A stretch of 64,000 nt of DNA from Ancylostoma caninum (Eukaryota; Nematoda; Chromadorea; Rhabditida; Ancylostomatidae). The stretch spans positions 372,001 to 436,000 of the forward strand of contig JBAJFG010000037.1 in assembly GCA_037903475.1 (NCBI GenBank). Reading direction: 5' to 3'. Below, in pieces: positions 40,901 through 54,900 of this stretch; position 1 is the stretch's first letter, and the number at the start of each line of letters is the position of its first letter. The notes under the pieces are model-generated. The model saw only the letters and a program-made list of their open reading frames with translations. It made no database searches and was not told where the DNA came from. The position numbers and the translations under genes were made by a program.

Positions 40901-43900
40901 GCAATATTCACCAAACGGCACGCATCCACGTCCTGCATTGTTACCTACCACAACACATGGTGTACTACATGCATTATTATTCGGTAATTTCTCCTTGACT
41001 GTCCTCTGTGACACCAAGGGACCTCTTCAATCCTTCCCCAATCTGTGCTTCCGGGAAATTAGTTTACTCTATTCCAATCCACAGATGTCACTCAAAGCCG
41101 CGCTTTACTTACTCGTTATCCCTTTCTAGGGAGCTCTATTTACTCGGGTCATCCCTTCGCGAAGAAGGTTACTTCACAGCTCTTTAGTTCCTTTATAAAG
41201 TACCCCTGAATCATCTCGTCTACATGCGAAATATCGGTGGAACTGACCGAGTGGTACTTGGTGCTTTCAAAGTCGAGAGCTTTTGTGACGTAGACCTCTC
41301 CAGACGATTCATCTATATCGAAGTACTGAACATCAGAAGAAAGGTCCTAAACAGTACTGATAGTCCGCTATGCAAATATAGCGCTCTGGTGAAGTTGCAC
41401 TAACCTTCAACGAATACTTGATGTTCATCCTTTCCTCTCCCATGCCTGCTAGACGAGCTTTCACGTTGTAGATGTGTTCATTTATCGGAGTATCCTGCAA
41501 CTCCGGAATAATTCCTTTTCTCATTTTTGAACCATCACTTCTCGCCAATGATGATGACATCTTTACCTCCTTGATTTTTAGAACATATTCGACCGGAGGA
41601 CTGATGAAGATGACCTGTCCTTTCTCGCCCTCCTTCTGGGTCAAAGCCTCGCTCACTTTCAGTTTGATTCTAACCGAGGAGCTCATGCTCGGGTCACCTG
41701 AATATATGGGAATTCTCCCAGGATCTTAACCCCAGAAAATCTGGGAACTTTGAACTTTATCAGTCCCACTGCTCACCTGCGTCCTCGGCGACGACCACCA
41801 ATTCGTAGGGCTGCTCCCGAGCAGCACCGGCGAGTTCCTGCGCCACGGATAGCTCTCCCGTCACTGCATCGACAGCAAAGTCTGTAATGGTTTTCGTTTG
41901 AAAAAATCACTGAACAACAAAAGTGCAAAGCGATTCCCTCGCCAAAAAACGGGAGTTTGTGAGGCTGCGTGCTGTGAGCTGAAAACTCGTTGTAAACTGG
42001 TTATTTACCACTGATTTGCCCTTGTGTTTAGTAAGCGTATTGGAATTTTTCCTTGTCGTCGAAATTTCAAAACCTGATGAAAATCATGGGTTTCCATCAG
42101 GAACCTCAACTTCTTGTTTTCTCCTCATTTCTTCCTTTTTAGAAGCGAGAAAGAGAGAAAATCAAGATATGAATGTGTCAGCGAGAGCAATATCGCTCAT
42201 TAATGTACTGCAGCTCTCTAATTTCTTATCAGAATCCACAGAAAAAGGAAATAACAAACATAAGGAGGAAACGAGAGCGAAATGAGTTCCTTTGAGAAAT
42301 CCGAAAAGAACTGCAACGAGCTCAACTTTTGGAGAGAATTCATCGCCGTTGTACAAATTGAACCTGTTCAAATTCTGGCAGCAAATTGGAAGAAAGATTA
42401 CTATTCCACTGCTTCTGTTTATTTTTTTTCAATTTTTGTTGAACTTTGTTGTTAATCATTGGATGGGTGCAAGTCACACCTTCCATTCTCCTTTTTCTTT
42501 GGCTTTCTAAAGTCTTCTATCTCATAATATGTAAAGAAAAAATTGAAAACTGCCTCCAAGTGATCTTAGAAATACTGTCAGTACTGATCTCAAGAACCGC
42601 AGCTGGTATAGAATTTTTTTTAGATTTCAACCCCTTAATTACAGTATAAGGCGCGCCTTCCTTCGCATGGATGAGTTTGAGATATAGTTAAGCTTTTATG
42701 ACCTCAGCGATTTCGATGATAACGGAATGATACTTCTTAGTCAATATGGTTATGCGAATCTCTACATTCAATGGTATATTTAGGTTGGAATTTTTATAAG
42801 AAGTTCGGATCATAGAATGGAGCCAGGTCTTGAGAGAATGTGGGGCCGTGAAAAGGGCACATTCGTCAATCGGTTAAAGTTTTGACGGAGGTGTTGGAGG
42901 CTTCAAGGATATAAGTTCGGATGTGTTTCCCATCGGATTTTCATGAGAAACATACAGGGGTATAAAAGTTTCCGGCCTGGACCACTTGCAGATTAGCTAC
43001 CGCAGTGAAATTTTGAGAGAAATAAATGCGCATCCCTCAAAGACCAAAACACTCTTTATTCTGTCCTTTTATTAGACTTATCCAATTTTATAAGAATTTT
43101 CATCACCCGAATATAAACACCGAACGTAGACTCATTTTCATTATTTGTTTTATTTCGCTGAAGTGTCGTTTCAAATTTTCTCACGGATTCTAGTAGCTAA
43201 TCCCTAGAACTGTGTGTGAAGAGCCTGAATTCGGTGTTTGAATATCTGCAGTCGTTTTTCTTGGCTCGTTTCCGAAAGGGTGTGAACAAAGTATTGCTGT
43301 AATTATCTACTTCATTGGGGTTTCCGTACAGGTGGTTAGGTGATACGATCTTTTCTCTATTCCATAGAACCTCGAGCAAGACATTTCCACCCCCGGTTCC
43401 GTGTTCAATCGCACTGGTCTCAGAGATCTGCCCGTCCCGACCCATTTACAAAACTCCCAAAAATCTTCTTTGAAAATTCAACTGTAACTTCCATGTTGAA
43501 GGCCGAAAAGGCTTTAGACACTCCATGTACTGCGAAGGTTAAAATAATTAGATGGTTGCTTAGAAAATTTCCAAAGGAAGTTTTGAATAGCTTAGACCCT
43601 TGCATACTTTCTGCTCCTAAAGTCTGTCTGCGATGCTCAATAATTACTCCTACAGCCCCAGTAATCTGTCAGATTTAGTCCAATCAAGACAAAAATTCAT
43701 CGGTTGCTTCTCGTCGGATACAGACTTTTTGAGCGATGACCATACATTGGCTTGAATAAAACTTTCTTATTTCTGGGAGATTTAACGAAATTTCATGAAA
43801 CTTTGCAAACTAACATGAAAGGCTTTACACTGCATGGAGCTCTCAAAACTACAGAACTATGGAACAGACGAGCGGAGGCCGGAAACTTTCTGATACCCCT

Positions 43901-46900
43901 GTAGAATAAGACGCCAAACAGTCCCTCTAAAAGGAAACCATAATGTTTGCCTACTTTCCGCAGTAATTTGCTATTAGTGCACAATGTGCACCGTTTTTTT
44001 GGCACTTTCGCACTTAATGCTTTTATTCTCTTATTAATGCGTTATTCAGCCATAATATTCACCGCTTGACCAAGGAGAAAAGGAAAAAGAAGTCACCGAA
44101 GGTTAGTTTGTTCGAGCAATCCGTTCACCAAACTGACCTTTCCAAACTACTAAAAAGTTGCGTTGAAGGTCATATTCACAGTCTGATTTCCACATTTCCA
44201 TATGATAGAACGAACTGAAGTATGTAATTTTAGATGACTACATATGTTTGCTTCTTCTTTTTTCTCATTGTCAGATGGATAATTCGAAGCTGCAGATTGT
44301 ACCTTATGCAGCATCCATCAACATATTAGTGAAACACAATTCAGGCTTATCAGTTGAATAGTGGAGTGTTCTATGCTTTTCTTCAACACTGGATTCTCAA
44401 TTTAATATCAAGTGATCATTGTAAAATGAATGAATAATCTTTCACATCGTTTCCATCCTCTCCACTGATAGTACGCGGATTCAAAAAACTTCCTCAGAAA
44501 CTACCTACTTATATATGACATATATCTACTCCATGGAGTAGGAGGTACATTGGCAAATGCTGGAACGTTTGGAAACACGCATCCCACAAGTCCAAAAATT
44601 TTGATATTTTAATTACAGCATTAGCAATCGCACCCCTACCGCATCTATGATGTTGACAGCTTGGTTACCGTTCAATGGGAAAGCACGCTGTTCGGCTAAT
44701 GTTATACACTTCTGGTGGATGCTTGTGGTGGAGTGCCTAGCCAGTATTCTGTGAAACTCTTGTGTAAACAGGCAATTTTCCTGGGAATGTCGTCAGCTGG
44801 CTGTTTTATACGTGGACATTTTGTGGAAGCTTCACGTACGCCAGACATTCTGATGAAGAAAGAAGGCAAGTTAAACAAACATGCGGGGTTTACTCTCAGC
44901 GCTAATTGTAACGGTCTGCTTGACAAGCCCGATGGCACAAGGACTTTGCGCTCTTTCAGAAACATTTCAGCTAGACGTCTGCAGCTCGTGATACAGACAA
45001 TTGATGCGACGTAGCCCAATTCAGTTCTCTTTCAAAAGAGTGCTTTTCTGAAGAAGTAGCGCGGGAGAAGTGTGGTATGTCTTGGAAGTGTTAGTAGAGA
45101 GCGTTACATTTGTAGATAGGAACTGCTGGTTTTGATCGGTGAAATGCCTGGTCTTTTAGAAACAAATTCCCAGGCTGAGCAAAATTTATATAGACTGAGT
45201 TTAATAAAACAAAAAGTAAAGGAAGGCGCACCACTGGTTGCTCTGGTCTTATTCTTAATGTAAGTTTCAAATATTCTTAATATACGCAGGTAATACACGG
45301 GAAAGGATCTCGTTGAAGGGTATCTTTCCCACCATCCATACAAAATCAGTCCGTTATCCCCACATGTGTTGTGATCACATGAACTTTTTTTTCTTGTAAG
45401 TTAATATTGAATTCGAATCTATGTGCTATGTATTAGGGCGTAAAACTAAGGATGCGTGCTGTTTTCTATTGCCTTAGTGGACTGGTCAATGACCACCTAT
45501 TGTAGAATATTTGAAACTTCCTGAGAGAGCAATTCCTGGCGCATCTGAGCATATGTGAAGTTTTTGTTGTTCGGCTTGGATTTGAGTACTCCTGCGTTTT
45601 CACTTTATTGGCTAGCTTTCGGTACAATAATACCTTTGTCAGGCCAGGCCAACAAACAATTCTATCACATATGTGAAGTGTTGAATAGATCCCAATTCCC
45701 AATTTTTAAAGAATTATAGAATGCAATCGACCAAAATTATGGGTTTCCCCTCGTGTGTTATACGACTTCAAACGGGTAAAGACAGAAGCAGAATCTGGCA
45801 GCACTTTATTCTAAACATTTATAAAATATTTGCTTTCTACCTAGATCACATTCGTGCAAAAAGCGACTCCTTCAAAATACCCCAACATTGGGTAACTGAA
45901 CCGAAACTTTGAATGTCGATCGAACTTTCGATCGCCCTCATCTTCTAGTCTAGGTTAGGAAGTCGTGCTTATGTTCGCCTTGTTGCCTAGATTTGGCGCT
46001 ATCAATTCATTAAACCAGGTCCTCGTTATTTGGGTAGGATATGGCGAAGGGTAACTGATACTTACCACGGATACATCTCGGATCGTGGTGTTGTATCACC
46101 ATTTTGAAATTAATTTTTGTTCGGCCCACAAACGCGCATCTATAGTTTTACACCCTAACACATATCTTCTCATGTCCTTTACTACTTTCCTCTGATTTTA
46201 TTCAAATGAATATACGAGCAAATAGAACGTTGTCATCTTTGGAATTAATGCCTCTTACTCATATGCATAATCCACCTTACTAATCGCAAGAGTTATAAAA
46301 CATCTTTCATATTTTCTGTTCTTGGTTGTATTCACTGTATTCATATGCGTTTCCTTTAGTGGATGTTTCTGTGGATTATGATTCCTCCATTAATCTTTTT
46401 CTAATGAACATAGGAGCAATGCTTTTTTTCTATTCTATTCATTTTTCGTTAAAATTAAAATTTTTATTAATTTTATTTACCACCTGGGTCTCCACAGCGG
46501 CGGAGACCCCACTTTTTTCCCACGCCCATCACCCTCCCGCTCACTCTCCGGGTCCGGCATTGATGAGCAGGTACTCAAAACCTACGTCTAGCATTGTCCG
46601 TAGCCAAGGAGTAAATGACACGCGAGTTCTTCCCGGTGTCTTCGTCGGTGGCCCTCATGCGATCCACCACGATGCCAGCTGGCCAATTCTCCACCACTTG
46701 CATAGCATACTGATCCTGCGAGAAGCATGGCGCGTTGTCATTCACGTCCAGAAGACGAATGGACAGCTGAAAATGACTGCGAATGAACTAAATAAGGCAA
46801 CAAATTCTGATTAGCTGCAGAACTGAATGCAGTACCGTCGCGGAGTCCTGATTTCCAGCTCCATCCTTCACACGTAAGTGGACAGTCTGTCTCTCCATTT

Positions 46901-49900
46901 TCTCGCGATCCAATGTCGCGTTTTCCGCCACGGAAACCACTAAGGTGCCGTTGACCTAGGAAACGTTACCAGCAAGAAAAAACCAGAGGAATGGAGCCGA
47001 TTAGAATTACAATTGAGGCTGCGTAGAGCTCGCTTCCGAAGCCAGACTTTTCCACTGAGAATGTTCCTGAATATTCTAGATCGTCTGCATCTGTGAGTCC
47101 AAGTCGAGCGATGACAGTCGACGGGGGAAGATTTTCGGGTATGGCCACCTGAAAGATGTAAGTGGTCGGGATAGTTCGCTACTAGTCGTTCAGCGAATAA
47201 TTATAGGGTATATTCGATTCGATTTCATTATCGAAGCTCTCTCGATTAAATCGAAATATTTATTCTTTATGAAGCTCAAAAAAGGAAAGAGTCTACAGAT
47301 CTGGGAAGAGAAAAAGGTTTCCAGAGCTTTTGTTTCTATTAATAGTAGTGTTATTTTTCTACAAATATTTTCTATTAATAGAACATTCGACTTCTCGGGA
47401 GTAATCGAATTCATTCGATTTCTTCTTTGTCATTATTCAATTTTGGAAAAGAGAAAGCACTGCAGTCCTCAGTAACCATTTTGCTAAAGATTGATAAGAT
47501 ATGGGAGACTATCCTAGGTTGCAGAACTATCATATTAATATCAATAACTTGAGGGATAGGGCCAAGAAGAGCTTGTATTTCTCTCAAGAAGGCAGTGAGC
47601 TCTTTATTCGATCACTCGAATATTCAATCTATTCGAAATCGAATGAAAGAATTGTGATAACATAAAACTCATTCGGTTTTCAACACTTCCTATCAACGGA
47701 AATAAGTAGGCGAGGCGAAGACGATGCCCACTCACCTCATTGTGAAGTCCCTCCTTGTCTAGTACAGGTGGGTTGTCATCTACGTTCGTAACTGTGATCT
47801 TCAGCTCAGCAACTGACTCGTAGCCAGGGGACCCTGCTGTGAACGTCAGCGAGAAAGTCCGGTCATTTGGTGCCATAGATTCGAAATCCAGACTGTGAGC
47901 AATAGAGATGGCTCCTGGAATACAAGCCAGTATTCCCGTAACTCGAGAAACATTGCAATGGTTGTAACCTGTATCAGGATCAACGCTGAAGGCCTCCTTC
48001 ATATCGCCCTGTACAGTGATAGGAACAGGTGATCCATCCTTAGGATTAATTGCTGGGAGGGAATAGATGATGGATCCCGCCGGAAGCTCCTCAGGAATGC
48101 TGACCTAAACAGTTGCAGAAGCTATTAGTTGCTCTGGGGTGTCAAGTGAGAATGACGACAATATTTGTTCATTTTCTCATACATTGACTTGTATGAGAAA
48201 ATGAACAAATATTGTCGTCATTGTATACACAGAGAGTTTTGCCATTTGAATAGAGAGTCGCAAACCTAGATGCGCAGTAGAAGCAAAAAAAAAAAGGTTT
48301 TCAAATTCAGCAGTCAGCAACTATCATAGAAAAGATTCCATCCATGTTTTACAGGACAAAACAGCAGGTCTTTTTTAGGAGTAATAAATTTAGAGACTAT
48401 GGAAAAATTTGGAAAGAATTTTGCAAAACACATATTCTCCTGACCAGTTCAGGGAGTAATTCAAGAGATTTGCAGAAACTTTTCCATCGACGAATACTTA
48501 CCTCGACGAGTTTGTTCTCTTTTGTCCAAGGGTGGGGGAATACCGGCCTTGCGGACTCCTGCCTTCGGTTTTCTATGAACTCAGGCGATGAGGTGAGCGA
48601 AAGCATCACAGTTGCTGAAAAGAGGCTGCAATTTAGAGGATCGCCATCCATGGAAAGGGAACAGTGGCATGACAATCACAAGGGGAAAATATGCTGGACA
48701 GCTAATGAAATAAAATAATAAATTCCAATAAATGTAACATTGTCACTGTAGTCTGAACGAAAAAATCTAACAGGGTAGCACTAAAATCGCCCCGAGTCTT
48801 GGCACATTAACTGCCTGAGCTGTCAGATGGAGAAGAAAGAAATTTAAGAGACAGTTGCTCAGAGCTCACATCCATAATATTTTGCCTTCGGAGGGAACGC
48901 AGTGGTTATGTACAGGGTCAAGCGTGATGATGGTAAAAAGTCGATCCCCATACGACCCCCCCCCCTTTGAGCCACTAAAAATACCCCCCCCCCCCCTTTC
49001 AGCCACCAAAAATACGACCCCCCCCCCTTTGCACACAAATTTCCTTCTATGCTTGCAGAATTTAGATATTTAGATATCCCATTTCAGGTGTTCGTACTGC
49101 GAGAGGTGTGGTGGAGCCAGAGCATAGGAAGGAGAAAGAGGCTCTTTTGTATCTAACTAGTTGTTTGGAAGTTTTTTGGAAAACGTTGAAATGTACGCGG
49201 TGGACAAAAAACGTGCATTAACTATGCAATGTTGCTTACGTAACTAATGAGGCTCGAACACATCAAGAAAAAACATCTATATACATCATCTACATGGTGA
49301 AGGGTTCGATCCCTACCGAGGCTAAAATTTTTGCTGAGGGTTAAAGCGTGTGCGGTGAGCGAATTTCAGTCTGAAAGCGTCCGTACAGAGTTTCTAAACG
49401 AAATACCTTCGTATTCGTCACGAAAAACAACCATACACATCATCGACATGGTCAAGGGTTCGATCCCCTCCGAGGCTAGAATTTTTGCATGGCGTAAAAT
49501 GACACGCGCTTGTAGTAGATTCGAGATGATCGACCGTAAAGCACGAAATAACTGTTTATAGGGGTGGAGGACTGGGTAGGACTTTCAGTACGGACGTGCG
49601 AAAATTTCAGCCTAAAATTTAGACTCGTTCAGAGGCATGGTTGTAGTCGGACACGAATATCAGAAGATCTGGCCCGTTGAGGTCCCAATTTTTTTCAGGT
49701 TTTTAATAGTCGAAGGTTTGCGCTTTCAGGCTGTACAGCTCGTTTTTCCGCAGCTGCTTCCACCGCGATTCAACTCCGTCGATAAAAACATGGAAAAAAG
49801 GCCATTTTTATCGACGAACCTCATCTCCGTAATTCCTGTGCTGAATCTTTCCTCTTGAAGCTCTGAAACTTGGGGGTAGAGCACTATTGTGTAGGGTCCA

Positions 49901-51906
49901 TAAAATGCTTTTTACCGGCCTGCAGGACTGGGTAGGACTTTCAGTACGGACGTGCGAAAATTTTAGCCTAAATTTCTACCTCCTATTCCACACTAAGGCA
50001 CCCCCCTCCCGACCACGACCCCCCTCTTTCCCCCCCCCCCCGTCGACCCCCCCCCCTTGATAATTTATCGACACACGCTTGACCCTGGTTATGTAACTTG
50101 TATTTCCAGCGGTCTTTATGCACTCTGCTGTCCAGTGTAATTCATCTGTGCACATTATGATTGGGGACCACTGCCAGCTCCACCATCGAAATTACGGAAA
50201 TAGTCGCTAAAGGCGTACAAAGGATGCTCAAGAGAGCTGAACGAAGTGCTCAAAGTGCGATAATAAGACGAAATCCAAAAATTTGGCAATGGGTGCTCGC
50301 ATTAGTTAGAAGGGCTTCTCTCTGATGCTAACGCTTTCTGAGTAGGTAAGCCTTTTCTAACTACTGCGTGCACCCATAGTTAAATTTCTGGATTTCGTCT
50401 TATTATCGCACTTTGAGCACTTCATTCAGCTTTCTTGAGCATCCTTTATGCACCTTTAGCGAGTATTTCCGTAATATCGATGGTTGAGCTGGCAGTGGTC
50501 ACCAATCAGCTAGACGAAGACACTCTGTTGTGAAATGCATTTATTTGCGCGAATTTTCTTTGTGTAGCTGTATATTCAAGCCACACCAGCATATTCGTTA
50601 GTACATCTTTTCTGCATGGATGGATGTACGTACGTACGTGATGGATGTCCACATATTTAGCACACCCACGATTTTGGACCACAGAATTTTTTCCAGATCT
50701 CAGCCCCAAAATGAGCAGCTTTATGAGGGCTTCTTTCCTGTTGCTCACCATGGGCAAAGAGTCCGTTGAAATTGGCTCAAAAAATAAAATTTCACTCCTA
50801 TCGGTTCACCCAAACTTTTTGCGTATAAACGTTTTGCATCTACCTATGGAGAAAAGCGGAGTGGTGATTTAAATTAAGTACATTTCTCCTAAATATTTTC
50901 CCGTGGAAGGCATTACCCTGCTCTCCGTACCAGCTGGAGCCCGGGACATAAAGAAATCGTTAAAATTGTCAAAAATTTCTCATTTTATTGAATTCTGTGA
51001 AAAAAAAACAAGCTTTAAACTTCCCAACTACTAACTGACTGCCTGTTAATCTTTGCTCTCCCCTGAGATAAACCAATGCGCATCAAAACTATTATGCTAT
51101 TTCAAAATGTGCACTCATATCAAGAATGAAATCACATCTTGCCTCTATTCAATGAAATGGTGTAAGGGAGAAACGAAAGTGTTTCCAATAGTACGTTCTG
51201 CATTTTGAGCTCTAAATGCGAAGACTGAGCGTACGTAATTCTATTCAGAAACAGTTCCTTGATTAGTAGAGTAGAGGCAAAAAGGCGAACACCATGCCTC
51301 ATCACATTCTCGAGCACTGCCCTGATAGCTCACTCCAAGCCTGAATTACGAATTTTATATTTCCATCAGTCGATCTCCCCCAATTTGACACCGTGCTAAA
51401 TATGTGGCCGTCATTGTGTATTGGACATGAGGGGAGGTAGGTGCGTACTCTTTGAGGTCTTTGGACTTGTTCTGCTGGATGTAAAACAATGAGCTGATCC
51501 GGCCTTGATCATTCCAGCTAGCCCGCCGTTCTCATGTTAGCATTTGCCACGCATCGTCACGTATCGTGCGTGCTTGCGTAGCATACGTATGGACGTATGG
51601 ATCTTTTTCTGAGGTGTAGCGTAACGCATGTAAAACCGACACGTGATGGTGCGTGGACGAAAGTGGTGGCGAACAAGAACGTTGCACGAGTGGATCGCTA
51701 TGACCAAGATTTACCAGTCGGCAGCAGTGCTGCGGCGTTCACTGTCCAGGGAGGGATCTTGATAAGATTAAGTTTTAAAAATTACGAGACGAAATCAGGA
51801 CCGAAGAAAATCGAATAACTCAATTCATTTAATTGTTCACTCAGGAAAAGACCTGAAGAACTGAAATGCTTGGATAAGAGAGAGGGGAAGGGATGGAGGG
51901 AGAAAG

Positions 51907-51957
<51 letters not shown>

Positions 51958-54900
51958 CTTCTGTTTACTCCTAAAGGATTGTCTTCCCCTCTTTTTTGAA
52001 GACGTCCGAACTATGGACATATGCAAAACCAAATTTTCGAACTTTATTTAAATAAATCGATGGGTATCTGATGCATTATTCGGCCCTAAGTATAGGAGTT
52101 TGTATGCAGAAAAGGCGTAAGAGTGATATTTTTGCCAGCTGAGGGGAGAGTACGATTGTACGAGGGGAGGCTATCTTCGTCATCATAACTGACCCTGGAC
52201 AGAAACAGGTCAAAACAAAATTTATTGCTTGTTTCAAAAATAATTCCCCTAGTTTTCCGACCTATCTTGTAGAAGAGAAAGATTTTCATAGGTGTATACA
52301 GATTATGTCTACCTTTTTCACCATTAGCTAGCAGCTGGACACTCACAGCTCTCAAGTCTGTGAGTGCATATTTCTTGAACACAATCTCCTGATCCTTGAT
52401 GGTGATGGCCTCCTGAAAAAGCGGTAGGTTCATTAATGGCCTAGAAACCCGGTTTTTACCGAAACGTACGTTATCGAATTCCTTCTGCTGTCCGTTTTCA
52501 TCAATTGCAAACGTAGATTGCGCAGTCACTGGGACAGTTCCATGTGTCTTGAATGGGACGGAGAATTCAGTTGACTTCTCTGCAAAGGACAGGGGTAGCT
52601 TGTTTGGAACACGTAAATATGCCTATCTAAATTCAAAAAGAAACATCATTTTCAATGACCGTTGCCCCAACGTCTTGAAGAAAACAAGGAACTAACCACG
52701 ATCTAGCGTCCTCTCGAAGATACTCTGCGTGAAGACCTTCTTCTCAGATTCAGCTCCACCTATTACTTTGATCTCCAGACGAGTTTGAGCTAGCAACGCA
52801 TTGCTTTGACGGTCAACAGCGCCGATATCCACCGAGTAACGCCCAGCTTCCACATCCCTGAGAAATATTGGGTGAAAGGCTCCTCGAGTAATAGTACAGG
52901 GAAGAGTGCGTAATTGCTTAAAGGCAGGGGTCCACCTCATCTTCGTAGTTCAGCTAACAACAGATTCTGCATCTACTCGGCGCGATAGTTCCAACGGTAT
53001 ACATAAATTGTCTCAGAATGGTCTATAAACCCGTCTTCCAGGACGGGGTCTGTAACAGTTCGCCAACCCGAGTTGACATGTGAAGCCATTGATTCTATCG
53101 ATTGAACACGCCAGGACTCGTTTACCAACGCGGCAGCCGTGGCAGGCAGCCAGCACAGCTTGGAGCGATCCGCCTCCGGGCTCCAAATTTTTATCCAGTT
53201 CGTGCCTTTCAAAAATGGGTATTTCGTCGCTTCTGTGCCTGTTGATGTACATCCCGGGGATCAACATGATGAGAAGGTCTAGGATTAATGGTAAATCCAA
53301 CAGGCAGAACGAGGTGGCCCCCTGCCACCTCGTCCTGCCTGTTGGACAGGAAGGAGCCGCTCTACATGGGTGAAACGTGCGTATACGTTCTTGCACTCAC
53401 TAGAGAACGACGCTTTTCGCGGCCGTTTTCTGGACCAACATATTTATCTTATTTATTTAATGCACCAAAATGGACGTGCTTATAAGACGCAATTGATTCA
53501 GGAATGTGTTTCTGTGCACTACAAGAGAACTCCTGGCTGTGGTAGGAGAATAGCAAAAAGAATTGGAAAATTCTTATGTCACAGCGTACGTTCGGGAGTG
53601 TTTCCTCTTGGAATGAGAACAAACTCGGTAATAAACTGTAATAAACAAGAGGAAACGAATACAACTGTTACTTTTCTTTTCATTATCTATGGGAAGGTAC
53701 AAACCCGCTATCCCAGAGCAATTCCGTAACGATTTGACTGTGTTTTTAAGAAGTATTATAAAACCCTCAAATAAAAGATCAAGGCTGAAGTTCAGTTTTT
53801 TTAAATTTTGTCAGTGAGGGATGGTTATTTTGATTTGTTATGACGAAACAGCAAGGATCTTGAAATGGCGTAAGTCATTACGGGGACTACATAAAGGGGA
53901 GCTCATATGGAAAATAATCCATGAAAATAAGAAAGTTTAAATGCAATATTAGAGTTGTAAATTACTGCGGAAAATCGTAGTTTATTCATTCATTTGTTTA
54001 TTTATTTTGGGGCGTGGAGTAGTGTCACGCATGCTCTGTTTCTGTTAGTATACATAGTTCTGAAGGAACGCCTAGTTTGCACCCGTTCATCACAGGATTA
54101 ATGAGGATGAGAACGGCGGTGTCAGTGGAAGGTGCGGATGCGCAGATAATAAAAGTGGAAACGTGTAACTGGTGCTACGCGTACGAGCGGGTCCGGACCG
54201 CTGGACCCTACCATAAATTGGTATTCGCACAGATTTTTCGTTTGCTTTGGCGATGCTCTCTAATTCTCATTTTGAACACATCTGTTACCAGCACAAAGCT
54301 AGTCAGTCTATCACTCATAAAAATTCCAACGCAGCACGTTTCTATTTACGGATTACGACTTACGGGGATTATCTCTGTCCCTCTTCTAAGTACGCGTAGT
54401 GGATTGGAAATTGGGAAGTAAGAACGAACTTGATGTATTTGGCCATGCCAATTCGTCCGCCGTAGTCATCTATGCTCAGCCAGCCAGGATTTCCTTGCAG
54501 AATCACGAAACGGGCCTCGTCGATAGGAACTCCTTCCAGCTCCACTTGGAGTAGCTGATTCCCTGCCGAGAAACAACAGTAATTGAGCTCCATAGCAGAA
54601 GAAGAGCTTCGCTACCTTCGTGAACTTTATCAGCTGTTATCGTTCGCGAGTATTTCGATCTTCTGAAGCGAGCATGGGAGCGAGAGTTCTGAAAGAAGTA
54701 GTCAATGAGAGGAGAATCAAGAATCTATTGCCTATTCGATGGGGTGTCACCTGCACTTGAACTTCGACGGGCACCGTATCGGACGACTCTCCGTCGGAAA
54801 CACTAATTTCCAACTGATGAATGCCAGCAGGGGCGAAGCCAACGACTTCAACCTGAAACAACGCGCCTGAGATGAGGCGTGAAAGCTTCATAAATGCTTC

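Noticed and set aside
46326..46814. 162-codon frame on the plus strand
   Set aside because: Its second half is the antisense of cadherin exon 26 and its first half is AT-rich MITE-like sequence.
47269..47475. Plus-strand frame between cadherin exons 23 and 24
   Set aside because: AT-rich intron sequence with no splice signals or recognisable composition.
49303..49467. Two tRNA-like GGTTCGATCCC boxes
   Set aside because: No cloverleaf can be drawn around either; they are tandem units of the hAT element.
52973..53396. Frames shared with 61470-61759
   Set aside because: They are readings of the two TTTAAA-ended MITE copies, not related genes.
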